The position numbers and the translations under genes are program-made. A stretch of DNA of 32,960 nt from Actinomycetota bacterium (GTDB lineage Bacteria > Actinomycetota > Actinomycetes > Nanopelagicales > Nanopelagicaceae), in NCBI GenBank assembly GCA_947450175.1, contig CANFUR010000004.1:1-32960 (forward strand), read 5' to 3'. Shown piece by piece: positions 11,818 to 21,863 of this stretch. The first letter of the stretch is position 1. Each line of letters starts with the position of its first letter. The notes under the pieces are model-generated. The model did no database searches. It was not told the DNA's origin and saw only the letters and a program-made list of their open reading frames with translations.

Positions 11818-12770
11818 TGCATGTTTTAGTAACAGGTGGCACTGGTTATATAGGTTCTACTGCGGTCGAAATTTTGCTAACTCAGGGATATCAGATATCG
11901 ATTCTGGATGATTGCAGTACTGGGCACGCAGATACCGCACCTGCTGGTATTACTTTTATTCAAGGCTCATTGCTCAATGCTGGAGATCTTGCGCAAGCAC
12001 TTGTTGGCGTGGATGCCGTCATGCACTTTGCCGGTAAATCCTTGGTAGGTGAATCTGTTGAAAAACCAGATCTTTACCATCGCGTCAACGTTGAAGGTTC
12101 ACGGAATTTGCTCAATGAAATGCACAAGAGCGGAGTTACTAAACTAGTTTTTTCTTCCTCAGCTGCCACATATGGCGAACCTGAACAAGTCCCTATTCTA
12201 GAAAGTGCGCCTACAAAACCAACAAACCCATACGGTGCAACAAAGCTTGAGATTGATCAAATGATCACTGCCGAAGCTGCATCCCGTGGCATCGCAGCAG
12301 CATCATTGCGGTATTTCAATGTTGCCGGCGCCTATAAGTCATCTCGCGGTTGGTTAGCTGAGCGCCATAATCCTGAAACACATTTGATTCCAAATGTTTT
12401 GCGTAGCACTAAAGAAAATCCAGTAAAGATTTTTGGCACTGACTGGCCCACCTCAGATGGAACTTGCGTGCGCGACTACGTACATGTTGTTGATTTAATC
12501 GATGCTCACATTAAAGCCCTTGAATCATTGCAGCCGGGAAAACATGAGATTTACAACTTGGGCAGCGGTGATGGTTATTCTGTACGACAGGTCGTGAGTG
12601 CGGCATCAAAGGCTGCCGGTCATGAAATCCCAACTATTGACTCACCACGGCGAGCCGGAGATCCCGCGGTTTTAATCGCAGATATTAATAAAGCTAAAAC
12701 AAAACTTCGGTGGATTCCCACTCGTGGAATTGAATCTATGGTTGCTGACACTTTGGCATCTTTTAGTTAG
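11817..12770 (+). CDS. galE: UDP-glucose 4-epimerase
   Basis: VTGGTGYIGSTAVEILL, VMHFAGKSLVGES, SSSAATYGEPEQVPI, YGATK, DGTCVRDYVHVVDL. TAATG overlap with galT. Confidence 0.93.
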   Translation: MHVLVTGGTGYIGSTAVEILLTQGYQISILDDCSTGHADTAPAGITFIQGSLLNAGDLAQALVGVDAVMHFAGKSLVGESVEKPDLYHRVNVEGSRNLLNEMHKSGVTKLVFSSSAATYGEPEQVPILESAPTKPTNPYGATKLEIDQMITAEAASRGIAAASLRYFNVAGAYKSSRGWLAERHNPETHLIPNVLRSTKENPVKIFGTDWPTSDGTCVRDYVHVVDLIDAHIKALESLQPGKHEIYNLGSGDGYSVRQVVSAASKAAGHEIPTIDSPRRAGDPAVLIADINKAKTKLRWIPTRGIESMVADTLASFS

Positions 12771-12775
12771 GCAAT

Positions 12776-13915
12776 TTGATGTCAGATATAGATAAGAGAT
12801 TTGCGCAAACCTTCGGCGCAGCCCCCGATATTATTGCTGCAGCCCCTGGCCGAGTTAACTTAATTGGTGAACACATCGATTACAGCGACGGCTTTGTTCT
12901 CCCTTTTGCCATTAAAGACCGCACCTTTGCGGCAGTAAGAATCCGCGATGACCGTAAAGTTCGCATAACATCTATGCAGCGACGTAACAAAATAGTCGAA
13001 CATAACCTAGATGCGATAAAGCCAGGATTAAAGGGTGAATGGGAGCGATACCCCCTTAGCGTTATATGGGCTTTGGGCTTGCCACGCGGAATCGACATCA
13101 TGATTGATGGGCATGTTCCACTGGGTGCCGGTTTATCTTCATCGGCTGCCTTGGAATGTTCAGTAGCGACAGCGCTTAATCATCTCTTCTCTCTTGGTTA
13201 TTCCCTTGAAGAGTTAGCACGTCTGACGCAAAAAGGTGAAAATGAATACGTAGGTGTGCCATGCGGAATTATGGATCAATCAGTTTCACTAATGGCGCAT
13301 GCAGGTTCTGCACTCTTGTTAGATTGTCGTGACTTATCAACTAGAAATATTGAATTTGATGTAGCTTCTAACGGGCTTGAGCTTTTAATTATTGACACTC
13401 AGGCACACCATTCATTAACCGATGGTGGGTATGCCGTGCGCCGAGCTTCATGTGAATCGGTAGTTGCGAAGTTGGGTATAGCTTCATTGCGTGAACTCAC
13501 TGTTCCTGAACTCGAAGCTTCACGAAATTTATTGACAGATACAGAGTACATTCGTGCACGCCATGCAGTAACTGAGATGAAGCGAGTAATGGAAGCTGTC
13601 ACAACCCTTGAAGCCAAGAATTTTGTGGCACTTGGTCAGTTGCTTAATCAATCACATGCTTCGCTGCGTGATGACTACAACGTATCTTGCCCAGAGTTAA
13701 ATGCCGCATTTACTGGTGCAATTACAGCAGGCGCACTGGGTGCTCGAATGGTTGGTGGTGGTTTTGGTGGAAGTGCAATCGCACTAATTCATGCCGAACT
13801 AACTCAGAAAACTATTGTTAGTGTTGAAAAAGTATTCTCGGATAAAAAATTTAAAGCGCCTCGCTTTTTTACTTCACTACCAAGCCAAGGTGCCGAAGTT
13901 ATACAACGGGGGTAA
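12776..13915 (+). CDS. galK: Galactokinase
   Basis: APGRVNLIGEHIDYSDGFVLPFAI, PLGAGLSSSAALE, CGIMDQSVSLMAHAGSALLLDCRDLS, ARMVGGGFGGSAIAL. Confidence 0.93.
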   Translation: MMSDIDKRFAQTFGAAPDIIAAAPGRVNLIGEHIDYSDGFVLPFAIKDRTFAAVRIRDDRKVRITSMQRRNKIVEHNLDAIKPGLKGEWERYPLSVIWALGLPRGIDIMIDGHVPLGAGLSSSAALECSVATALNHLFSLGYSLEELARLTQKGENEYVGVPCGIMDQSVSLMAHAGSALLLDCRDLSTRNIEFDVASNGLELLIIDTQAHHSLTDGGYAVRRASCESVVAKLGIASLRELTVPELEASRNLLTDTEYIRARHAVTEMKRVMEAVTTLEAKNFVALGQLLNQSHASLRDDYNVSCPELNAAFTGAITAGALGARMVGGGFGGSAIALIHAELTQKTIVSVEKVFSDKKFKAPRFFTSLPSQGAEVIQRG

Positions 13916-14138
13916 TTGAAACTACTTCTACTCCGCCAATTGCGCCTAAGACATTAAGTAAATCAGTGGGATCACTTCCTGGGACTGCAACGGTTATGTC
14001 GTCATAACCACGTCCATCTTCAGATTTAATGACAACTAATCCACGAATATCTCCCCCAGCTGCACCAATTGCAGATGCAAGCAGGCCAAGTGCGCCAGGG
14101 CGATCTGGAAGTGATATCTGCAATCTGAATTGGGCCAT
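13899..14138 (-). CDS. Small single ACT-domain protein
   Basis: MAQFRLQISLPDRPGALGLLASAIGAAGGDIRGLVVIKSEDGRGYDDITVAVP: canonical ACT pattern. Confidence 0.8.
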   Translation of the reverse strand: MAQFRLQISLPDRPGALGLLASAIGAAGGDIRGLVVIKSEDGRGYDDITVAVPGSDPTDLLNVLGAIGGVEVVSITPVV

Positions 14139-14172
14139 GAGAAAAGAGTACCGCCTCTACATTTGACTCAAG

Positions 14173-15072
14173 TTATGCCTGGACTACCCAAGCACCTTTA
14201 ACCGAAACTTTGATCTTGGCTAGCGGAGTTTGCGTAGGGCCATTTATCACTCGGGCAGATTTGAAAGGGTCATACTCTGCACCATGGCAAGGGCATTGCA
14301 AAGTCTTGCTCGCATTGGAGTAAGCAACTGTGCAGCCTTGGTGTGTGCAAATAGCTGAGTAAGCAAAGACTCCAGTTTTAGTTCTAAAGAGAACTGCAGG
14401 TGCTCCATTTGCAGCCGCAAAGTTAAAAGTTGATCCCACTTTAAGGGAGGCAAGCTTTACAATCTTTGTTCCAGCACTTGAAGCCGCGGAACTGTTTGTT
14501 GAGGGTGTTGCTCCTGCAAATATTTTTCCCGCACCAGCAAAAGCAACTGCTAAAACTCCGGTGATTCCAACTCGCAATACACCACGACGCTCTAAAGACA
14601 TTTCAAATCCCTTTCGTTTCCCAGTTCCAACTATCAGTAACAAATACGACAACCACAACACTGCATATGCACTATCACTTGCTAAAAAATACGGTGAGGC
14701 ATGAAAACTACTTGCCAGCCATAAACCTATCGACATTGAAAAGCCACCAAAAGCAGCTAGGCGTGGCGCAACCCATAAAAGTGTTGCTAAACCAATTGCA
14801 AACTCAGAAACCATTACGAATCCACCAACAAGAACTGCATGTTCAATCAGTTTGTTAAAAGCAAATCCAACTGGCGATTGCGTTGAATAGCCAGAGAGTT
14901 GAGTTCCAATATAACTAGGAGAACCAGAAGTAAGAAAACCTGGATCACTTGCCTTGTCCCAACCGGCATAAATCCACGTGATGCCAAGCCATAAGCGGAT
15001 GACTCGAAATGCAGGGCTTTGATTGCGCCAAGAAGTGGTTGCTGTGCGCACGTAGTTTTGAATCATGTTCAT
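14173..15072 (-). CDS. DoxX/DoxD-like membrane protein fused to a C-terminal Rieske [2Fe-2S] domain
   Basis: N-terminal multi-TM DoxX-like region (RLWLGITWIYAGWDKASDPGFL...), then LERRGVLRVGITGVLAVAFAGAGKIFAGA (twin-Arg plus hydrophobic), then Rieske ligands CTHQGC ... CPCHGAEYD. Confidence 0.8.
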   Translation of the reverse strand: MNMIQNYVRTATTSWRNQSPAFRVIRLWLGITWIYAGWDKASDPGFLTSGSPSYIGTQLSGYSTQSPVGFAFNKLIEHAVLVGGFVMVSEFAIGLATLLWVAPRLAAFGGFSMSIGLWLASSFHASPYFLASDSAYAVLWLSYLLLIVGTGKRKGFEMSLERRGVLRVGITGVLAVAFAGAGKIFAGATPSTNSSAASSAGTKIVKLASLKVGSTFNFAAANGAPAVLFRTKTGVFAYSAICTHQGCTVAYSNASKTLQCPCHGAEYDPFKSARVINGPTQTPLAKIKVSVKGAWVVQA

Positions 15073-15118
15073 AGAATTAATTATAAAGGCCGCGCCTGAG
15101 AAAAGGCCGAGTGAAAAG

Positions 15119-15190
15119 CTCCCTGACTTGGATTCGAACCAAGAACCTGTCGATTAACAGTCGACTGCTCTGCCGTTGAGCTATCAGGGA
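15119..15190 (-). tRNA. tRNA-Asn (GTT anticodon), 72 nt, no encoded CCA
   Basis: Reverse strand folds as TCCCTGA/TCAGGGA acceptor, GCTC/GAGC D-stem, GTCGA-CTGTTAA-TCGAC anticodon arm, CTTGG-TTCGAAT-CCAAG T-arm, discriminator G. Confidence 0.95.
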
Positions 15191-15245
15191 TCAATAGAGC
15201 GCAAACTCTAGCGCACGCACAGGCCTTGTCTGAAATTGAGGGTTT

Positions 15246-17090
15246 TTAAAGGCTTCCCAGCGCCAAATCATGCAGATTTCGGCGGGCACTTTCAAGGGCC
15301 ACTAGTTGGGCAAATGCTGCATTGTATTCAATTTCATTTTCAAGTGGATTGAGTCTTTGCAATGAAGATTTAAGTTCTGCTATGGAACGTGAAATTGCAA
15401 CTTCGCGCAATCTAGCCACAATGCTTTCAACATAAGCCGGACTCGGTTTTCCATCTGCACGAATGGGTTCAACTGTTAACTCTGTGTACAACGTCTTAAT
15501 TCTTTCATCAGCAATCATTTCAGCCGAAATCGTCGGCATGACATCAATCGTTTTGCGTAATTCTCGATACGCCGGGTGCGTGAATGCTCCTGGTTCGATG
15601 TCACTCCAGAGTGATCCAGTAAATAACTCTGCCTCTTGTAATCTGGCTTTTAATACTTCTCGCTCTAGAATTAGGCGAGCCTCATTTGGATCAGGTCGCC
15701 ACGCATCGGCATCCTCAACAACTAAATCGTTGGTCTCTTGCGTTTTAGGTTGATTCTTCAATCCTTGTGCAACAGCTTTAGAGACTATCTCAACTTCAGT
15801 ACCAAGCCATCCTGCCAGTAATCGTGTGTATTCGGGGCGAAGTGATTTATCGCGAATCTGAGCAACTAAAGGAGCCGCGGCATTGAGGGCATTAACTCGA
15901 CCCTCGGCACTATCTAATTTGTGGTGTGCAAGTTCGGCTCGAATTGCAAATTCAAACAGCGGAACGCGTCGTGCGATTAAATCACGCAAAGCTAAATCGC
16001 CTTTTTCTTGACGAAGTTCACATGGATCTAGACCATCAGGTTCAACCGCTACAAAAGTTTGTGTGACAAATTTTTGATCCTCGCTAAATGCACGAAGTGC
16101 GGCCTTTTGTCCCGCAGCGTCTCCATCGAAAGTAAAGATTACTTCGCCTCTAAATGAATCATCATCCATGAGTAAACGACGCAGAATGCGAATATGGTCT
16201 GCGCCAAATGCAGTTCCGCACGTTGCAACTGCCGTTGTAATGCCGGCTAAATGGGCAGCCATGACATCGGTGTATCCCTCAACAATGACAGCCTGGCGCT
16301 TCTTTGCGATCTCTTTTTTAGCAACATCTAATCCGTAGAGGACTTGGCTCTTTTTATAGACCGGTGTTTCAGGAGTATTGAGGTACTTAGGACCTTGATC
16401 TTCTTCATCACTTGCTAACTTGCGACAACCAAAACCAACAACATCGCCAGAAATATCTTTTATCGGCCAGGTTAAGCGATTGCGGAATCTATCAATCGGC
16501 CCGCGTTGACCCATCTTTGAAAGTCCTGCGGTTTCAAGTTCATCGATGCTATATCCCTGGGCGCGTAAATGTTTTGTAAGTGCATCCCATTCATCCGGAG
16601 CAAATCCCACACCGAACTGCATGCATGCCGCTTTATCAAAACCTCTTTTAGTCAGTAAATCTCGCCCATGCGCAGCATCAGGTGATGTATTGAGTTGCTC
16701 TTGGTAAAACCTTGCAGCTTCAGTATTAGCAGCGATAAGTCGTGATCGTGCTCCCGCAGAAAATGCTGGAGTAGAAGCTCCACCTTCGTCATATCGCAAT
16801 GTGTAACCCATGCGATCTGCAAGCCGTTCAATAGTTTCGGTAAAAGTAAGGTGATCGATTTTCATTAAGAAAGCGATGACATCTCCGCCGGTCTGGCAAC
16901 CAAAGCAGTGAAAATATCCTTTGCTTGGTGTCACATGAAATGATGGAGATTTTTCATCATGAAAGGGGCACAGTCCTTTTTTAGCTCCACCGCCTGCATT
17001 CTTTAATTGAACGTATTCACCAACAATTTCATCGATAGGTGCGCGATCGCGGATGTATGCAACATCTTCATCGCGAATGCGTCCACTCAT
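15246..17090 (-). CDS. dnaG: DNA primase
   Basis: CPFHDEKSPSFHVTPSKGYFHCFGCQTGGDVIAFLM zinc motif; VIVEGYTDVMAAHLAGI, FTFDGDAAGQKAA TOPRIM. Confidence 0.96.
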   Translation of the reverse strand: MSGRIRDEDVAYIRDRAPIDEIVGEYVQLKNAGGGAKKGLCPFHDEKSPSFHVTPSKGYFHCFGCQTGGDVIAFLMKIDHLTFTETIERLADRMGYTLRYDEGGASTPAFSAGARSRLIAANTEAARFYQEQLNTSPDAAHGRDLLTKRGFDKAACMQFGVGFAPDEWDALTKHLRAQGYSIDELETAGLSKMGQRGPIDRFRNRLTWPIKDISGDVVGFGCRKLASDEEDQGPKYLNTPETPVYKKSQVLYGLDVAKKEIAKKRQAVIVEGYTDVMAAHLAGITTAVATCGTAFGADHIRILRRLLMDDDSFRGEVIFTFDGDAAGQKAALRAFSEDQKFVTQTFVAVEPDGLDPCELRQEKGDLALRDLIARRVPLFEFAIRAELAHHKLDSAEGRVNALNAAAPLVAQIRDKSLRPEYTRLLAGWLGTEVEIVSKAVAQGLKNQPKTQETNDLVVEDADAWRPDPNEARLILEREVLKARLQEAELFTGSLWSDIEPGAFTHPAYRELRKTIDVMPTISAEMIADERIKTLYTELTVEPIRADGKPSPAYVESIVARLREVAISRSIAELKSSLQRLNPLENEIEYNAAFAQLVALESARRNLHDLALGSL

Positions 17091-17099
17091 AAGCCCATC

Positions 17100-18317
17100 C
17101 TAACGAGAAGCCGACAAACGGGCATGTAAGGCATAAGCACCAGGGTCAGTCAGCGCTGCAACTTGATCGATAATTACGCGCATTCTCGCACTTTCATCAG
17201 CTGCTTCGGCCCACGCTTTGAGGAAAAAAGAATCTAAATCGATAGGTGCCTTGGCTCGCAACATTTCTACAAGTTCGTGCACAATTTTTTGCTGCTTGGC
17301 ATATCGATCTTGTGAATTAGCGGCATTAATTAAGTAATGCCCAGCAATGGATTTTAAGAAATCTACTTCAATAAGTTGATCACGTGGAATTTCAAGATTT
17401 GCGCTGTACCCTGAAAGTGGACCATCGCCATGAACTTTGCGCGTCTCTAATTCGGCAGCTAAAACAAAGCGCCCAATTAACTGACTGGTTGAATCTTTCA
17501 ATCGTGCCAGCGATCGGTGAGTTCCATCAAAATAATGTGGCCAAGCGGAAAGCGCGGATAAACGTTTGTGCGCATCGATTGCTTCTTGTTCAGATGCATC
17601 GCTGCCATAGTCTCGAACCATTACTGTATAGAGATCAGCAAAATCTGCATCAAAGCTTTTAACTGAGACTTGATTAGCAAAAATTGCATCTTCTAAATCA
17701 TGAACTGAATACGCACAATCATCAGACCAATCCATAATTTGCGCTTCAATACATTTTTTATCAACTGGTGCTCCTTGGCGCATCCAATTAAAAACGTCTA
17801 GATCATCTTCATATACTCCAAATTTGCGGGGATTTTGTGAGCGCGACCATGGATACTTTGTTGCACCATCTAAAGAAGCACGGGTTAGGTTCAACCCAAC
17901 ACTTTTTCCTTGTGCATTTACGGTCTTTGCTTCAAGGCGAACGAGCAAGCGAAAGCTTTGTGCATTTCCTTCAAAGCCACCAAAATCTGATGCAATTGCA
18001 GCTAATGCTTCTTCACCATTGTGACCAAATGGCGGATGACCTAAATCATGGGCAAGACATGCAGTGTCTTGCAAATCAGGATCGGCACCTAGAGATTCAC
18101 CAAGTTCGCGACCAATTTGTGCGCACTCAAGAGAGTGGGATAAACGTGTTCGTTGAAAATCATTTTCCCATGGAACTGCGAGTTGAGTTTTTGCTGCTAA
18201 GCGACGTAGTGCTGCTGAATGTATAACGCGCGCACGGTCGCGCATGAACTCTGTTCGTCCAGCACGCTTTGCTGGTTCGTCAAGGAACCGCTCTTCATCA
18301 TGCTCTTTATACGTCAC
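17100..18317 (-). CDS. dgt: Deoxyguanosinetriphosphate triphosphohydrolase-like protein (HD domain)
   Basis: RTRLSHSLECAQIGRELG, ACLAHDLGHPPFGHNGEEAL, DWSDDCAYSVHDLEDAI. Confidence 0.92.
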   Translation of the reverse strand: MTYKEHDEERFLDEPAKRAGRTEFMRDRARVIHSAALRRLAAKTQLAVPWENDFQRTRLSHSLECAQIGRELGESLGADPDLQDTACLAHDLGHPPFGHNGEEALAAIASDFGGFEGNAQSFRLLVRLEAKTVNAQGKSVGLNLTRASLDGATKYPWSRSQNPRKFGVYEDDLDVFNWMRQGAPVDKKCIEAQIMDWSDDCAYSVHDLEDAIFANQVSVKSFDADFADLYTVMVRDYGSDASEQEAIDAHKRLSALSAWPHYFDGTHRSLARLKDSTSQLIGRFVLAAELETRKVHGDGPLSGYSANLEIPRDQLIEVDFLKSIAGHYLINAANSQDRYAKQQKIVHELVEMLRAKAPIDLDSFFLKAWAEAADESARMRVIIDQVAALTDPGAYALHARLSASR

Positions 18318-18967
18318 GGCATAACCTTAGTGACGATGTCGGCGCCTGGTAAATGATCACTGACTTGTATCCCCCGGCGGCCAACTGTGATGTAGACCAA
18401 ATAAGCACCGGCTTCTCGCAGTAAATACTTATAACTAGAGCCAGAAATCGTATTAGGACCGCTTTGAACTGGTGAGCAAGTACTCACAACTCCTTGGTCA
18501 TTTGCCATAGTCATTGCACGTTTGCAATGAAATGGATCAGTAACAATGATGACATCACTTACATATTTCTTTTTCATGAAGGCCACATACGCTTTTGTGC
18601 TTACTAAAGTATCGCGACCTTCTTCAATAGCCGTAATGTTTTTCGTAGGTATTCCATGTGCCCGTAACCAAATTTTTCCCGAGGCCGCCTCAGTTGTTCG
18701 ATCACCAGGGGCTCCGGCGCCAACCGTGATTATTTTTGGCGCATATCCCAAATCAAAAATTCGCTTTGCTTCAATTAAACGAGCTTTTAAAGCTTCACCT
18801 GGGCGACCATTTAATTGGGCAGTTCCTAAGACGACTATGACATCGGCATGACGAACAACCGGGTTTTTTGCTGCACGCCACACTTGTGAAACTGCATAGC
18901 CAGGTGCAATTAAAGCTATGAGAAGAAAAATTGTGATTGAGCGACGAATCCATCTAAATAGAAACAT
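18314..18967 (-). CDS. YdcF/SanA-like DUF218 membrane protein
   Basis: N-terminal TM; VIVVLGTAQLNGRPGEALKARLIEAKRIFDLGYAPKIITVGAG, VIIVTDPFHCKRAM. Stop/start overlap with dgt. Confidence 0.82.
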   Translation of the reverse strand: MFLFRWIRRSITIFLLIALIAPGYAVSQVWRAAKNPVVRHADVIVVLGTAQLNGRPGEALKARLIEAKRIFDLGYAPKIITVGAGAPGDRTTEAASGKIWLRAHGIPTKNITAIEEGRDTLVSTKAYVAFMKKKYVSDVIIVTDPFHCKRAMTMANDQGVVSTCSPVQSGPNTISGSSYKYLLREAGAYLVYITVGRRGIQVSDHLPGADIVTKVMP

Positions 18968-20134
18968 TTATCCGCCCGAAAATGCATCCTCTAGTTCAAC
19001 ATGAACTAGTTCATCGGGATCATTGAGCCAACCATCGGGCAATGTTGGTGGGCGACCATGACTTGTCCGACCACGTGGTTTATCGCCAACTTCAACTGGA
19101 TAAGGCTGGTCCTCTAGTTGATCAATGAGTGCGCGCATCTCTTGCAGTGATGAAACCATTCCTAGATCATGACGAATTTCGCGCGCAACCCTAAAACCTT
19201 TCAAGTACCACGCCATGTGTTTGCGCATGTCACGCATTCCACGATCTTCTGACTCTAAATACTCAACAATTAAATTTGCATGACGAAACATTACTTCGCG
19301 CACTTGATGCAAAGTTGGCAATAATTCTTTTTCGCTGCCCTCTAGTGAATTAACGAGATCGGTAAATAACCAAGGACGACCTAAACATCCGCGGCCCACA
19401 ACTACTCCTGCGCAACCTGTCTGATTCACCATGTCTACTGCATCTTTGCCCGACCAGATATCTCCATTGCCTAATACCGGTACTCCACTTGGTTTTAAAT
19501 GTTCGACTAATCGTGCAATAGCCGACCAGTCCGCTTTACCTTCATACATTTGCGCCGCAGTACGCGCATGCAAAGCAACCCAGGCAACACCTAAATCTGC
19601 CGCCGATTGCGCAGCCTCTAAATATGTATGGTGGTCACTATCGATACCAATTCTCATCTTGACGGTAACTGGAATGCCAAAAGGTTTTGCGGCTTCAACG
19701 GCAGCGCCAACGATATTTGAAAATAATTTACGTTTAAAAGGCAGTGCCGCTCCTCCACCTTTGCGGGTTACTTTTGGAACTGGGCAACCAAAATTCATAT
19801 CAATATGATCGGCTAAGTTTTCTTTTCCAAGCATTGTGACGGCAGCACGCATTGTTGTTGGATCAACACTGTATAACTGCACCGATCGCGGCCATTCATC
19901 TTTACCGGGGACTATCATGCGCATGGTTTCAGGGCGACGTTCAATTAATGCGCGTGCAGTAACCATTTCAGATACAAAAAGACCTGCACCTTGTTCACGA
20001 CATAACGTGCGAAATGGTGCGTTAGTAATTCCTGCCATTGGCGCAAGTACAACTGGTGGATCTATTAAATGATCACCAGTTGCCAGTGGCAGAAGAAGTG
20101 GTTTTAGCAGCCTAGTAATCGCGGTGCCAACCAA
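18968..20134 (-). CDS. dusB: tRNA-dihydrouridine synthase (DusB type); true start uncertain, called start overlaps glyS by 31 bp
   Basis: [74 protein letters not shown]. Confidence 0.9.
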   Translation of the reverse strand: MVGTAITRLLKPLLLPLATGDHLIDPPVVLAPMAGITNAPFRTLCREQGAGLFVSEMVTARALIERRPETMRMIVPGKDEWPRSVQLYSVDPTTMRAAVTMLGKENLADHIDMNFGCPVPKVTRKGGGAALPFKRKLFSNIVGAAVEAAKPFGIPVTVKMRIGIDSDHHTYLEAAQSAADLGVAWVALHARTAAQMYEGKADWSAIARLVEHLKPSGVPVLGNGDIWSGKDAVDMVNQTGCAGVVVGRGCLGRPWLFTDLVNSLEGSEKELLPTLHQVREVMFRHANLIVEYLESEDRGMRDMRKHMAWYLKGFRVAREIRHDLGMVSSLQEMRALIDQLEDQPYPVEVGDKPRGRTSHGRPPTLPDGWLNDPDELVHVELEDAFSGG

Positions 20135-21483
20135 GCTTCAACCTGATCAAGGGCAATACGTTCTTGCGCCATTGTGTCGCGATCGCGAATTGTTACTGCA
20201 TGATCTTCAAGAGTCTCGAAGTCAATTGTGATGCAATACGGAGTACCGATTTCATCTTGGCGACGATAACGTCGACCAATTGCACCCGAATCATCAAAAT
20301 CAATTGCCCAGTTCTTACGTAACTGCGCAGCTAGATCGCGTGCTTTAGGTGAAAGATCAGCGTTTCGAGAAAGTGGCAACACCGCAGCTTTGATTGGGGC
20401 TAAACGGTGGTCAAGTTTTAATACTGCACGCTTTTCCATTTCGCCCTTGCTGTTTGGAGCTTCATCTTCAGTGAACGCATCCATCAAAAACGTGAGTGTG
20501 CAGCGATCTACTCCAGCTGCAGGTTCGATGACATACGGTGTCCAGCGTTCGCCCTTTTCTTGATCAAAGTACGACAAGTCTTTTCCAGATGCTACTGAGT
20601 GAGCTTTAAGATCGAAATCAGTGCGATTAGCAATACCTTCAAGCTCGCCCCATTCAGTTCCGGCAAACTCAAACTTATATTCGATATCTGCGGTGCGCTT
20701 TGAATAATGTGACAACTTCTCTTTTGGATGATCATAAATACGTAAACGATCAGGGTTAATTCCTAACCCGGTGTACCAAGCCATACGAGTGTCAATCCAA
20801 TACTGGTGCCATTCTTCATCAGTTCCTGGAACTACAAAGAACTCCATCTCCATCTGCTCAAACTCACGTGTACGGAAAATAAAGTTTCCTGGAGTAATTT
20901 CATTACGGAAAGATTTACCAATCTGGCCAATTCCAAATGGCGGCTTCTTGCGCGAGGTAGTCATTACTTGATCAAAGTTAATAAAAATTCCTTGTGCCGT
21001 TTCTGGGCGCAAGAATGCAAGTCCTGACTCGTCTTCAACTGGTCCAAGGTATGTTTTTAACATTCCGCTAAATTGTTTAGGTTCAGTGAACTGACCTTTG
21101 TTGCCACAAGCTGGGCAGTTAATATCTGCAAGAGATGCTGGTGCTTTTTTATGTTTAGCTTCGTAAGCCTCTTCTAAATGATCCGCGCGGTAGCGCTTAT
21201 GGCAGGCAGTGCACTCGGTTAACGGATCACTAAATGTTGCAACGTGTCCGGATGCTTCCCAGACTTCCTTTGCCAAAATCACACAAGAATCAAGACCAAC
21301 TACATCTTCACGTCCTGTGACCATAGATTTCCACCACTGGCGCTTAACATTATTTTTTAATTCAACACCTAGTGGGCCGTAATCCCACGATGCACGAAGT
21401 CCGCCATAAATTTCAGAGGATGGAAAAACAAATCCTCGACGCTTTGATAATCCAACGATATTTTCTAAACGATCCGTTGCCAC
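20104..21483 (-). CDS. glyS: Glycyl-tRNA synthetase (single-chain type)
   Basis: [77 protein letters not shown] start with GGAG SD. Confidence 0.96.
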   Translation of the reverse strand: MATDRLENIVGLSKRRGFVFPSSEIYGGLRASWDYGPLGVELKNNVKRQWWKSMVTGREDVVGLDSCVILAKEVWEASGHVATFSDPLTECTACHKRYRADHLEEAYEAKHKKAPASLADINCPACGNKGQFTEPKQFSGMLKTYLGPVEDESGLAFLRPETAQGIFINFDQVMTTSRKKPPFGIGQIGKSFRNEITPGNFIFRTREFEQMEMEFFVVPGTDEEWHQYWIDTRMAWYTGLGINPDRLRIYDHPKEKLSHYSKRTADIEYKFEFAGTEWGELEGIANRTDFDLKAHSVASGKDLSYFDQEKGERWTPYVIEPAAGVDRCTLTFLMDAFTEDEAPNSKGEMEKRAVLKLDHRLAPIKAAVLPLSRNADLSPKARDLAAQLRKNWAIDFDDSGAIGRRYRRQDEIGTPYCITIDFETLEDHAVTIRDRDTMAQERIALDQVEAWLAPRLLGC

Positions 21484-21546
21484 AATAATTCTCCATCCGG
21501 CTGGCTGTCGGCGGAAAGCAACGTTTGTTACTTCCGTGGCTAAATT

Positions 21547-21831
21547 TTACTCTGAGTACGGCTTTTCATATGCACCGGGCTCATCAATAGAGCGAGCCAG
21601 CGTTGGAATCGCATGCATTTTGACCTCGTTACTACCTAAAGCTCTGCGATATGAACCCACATTTTCCCAATGTGTCACCAGCGACCAGAGCATTGAATCA
21701 TCAAGATTTTGGCCGTATTCGCCCTTTATAAAGCCAGCGCATGCAGAAAATGCGGCAAGGGCGGTGGCTACATCGTTTTCAAATTGCGTGGCATCACCCA
21801 AGGCAACATTAAAGCGGGCGATTGCGATCAT
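21547..21831 (-). CDS. ABM (antibiotic biosynthesis monooxygenase-like, dimeric alpha/beta barrel) protein
   Basis: 94 aa, MIAIARFNV...FSACAGFIKGEYGQNLDDSMLWSLVTHWENVGSYRRALGSNEVKMHAIP. Confidence 0.65.
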   Translation of the reverse strand: MIAIARFNVALGDATQFENDVATALAAFSACAGFIKGEYGQNLDDSMLWSLVTHWENVGSYRRALGSNEVKMHAIPTLARSIDEPGAYEKPYSE

Positions 21832-21863
21832 GAGCCATAGCCTAATCGCGATACCCTAAAACT

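Noticed and set aside
15073-15118. GGCC...GGCC hairpin between tRNA-Asn and DoxX-Rieske as a terminator
   Set aside because: Only a 4-bp GGCC stem without a convincing U-tract in this reading.
17384-18226. Forward ORFs (92, 66, 129 aa) inside dgt
   Set aside because: Antisense shadow ORFs of a well-supported HD-domain gene.
21484-21546. Possible T-box or riboswitch upstream of glyS
   Set aside because: Only 63 nt between glyS and the ABM gene; an SD is present but no T-box motif seen.
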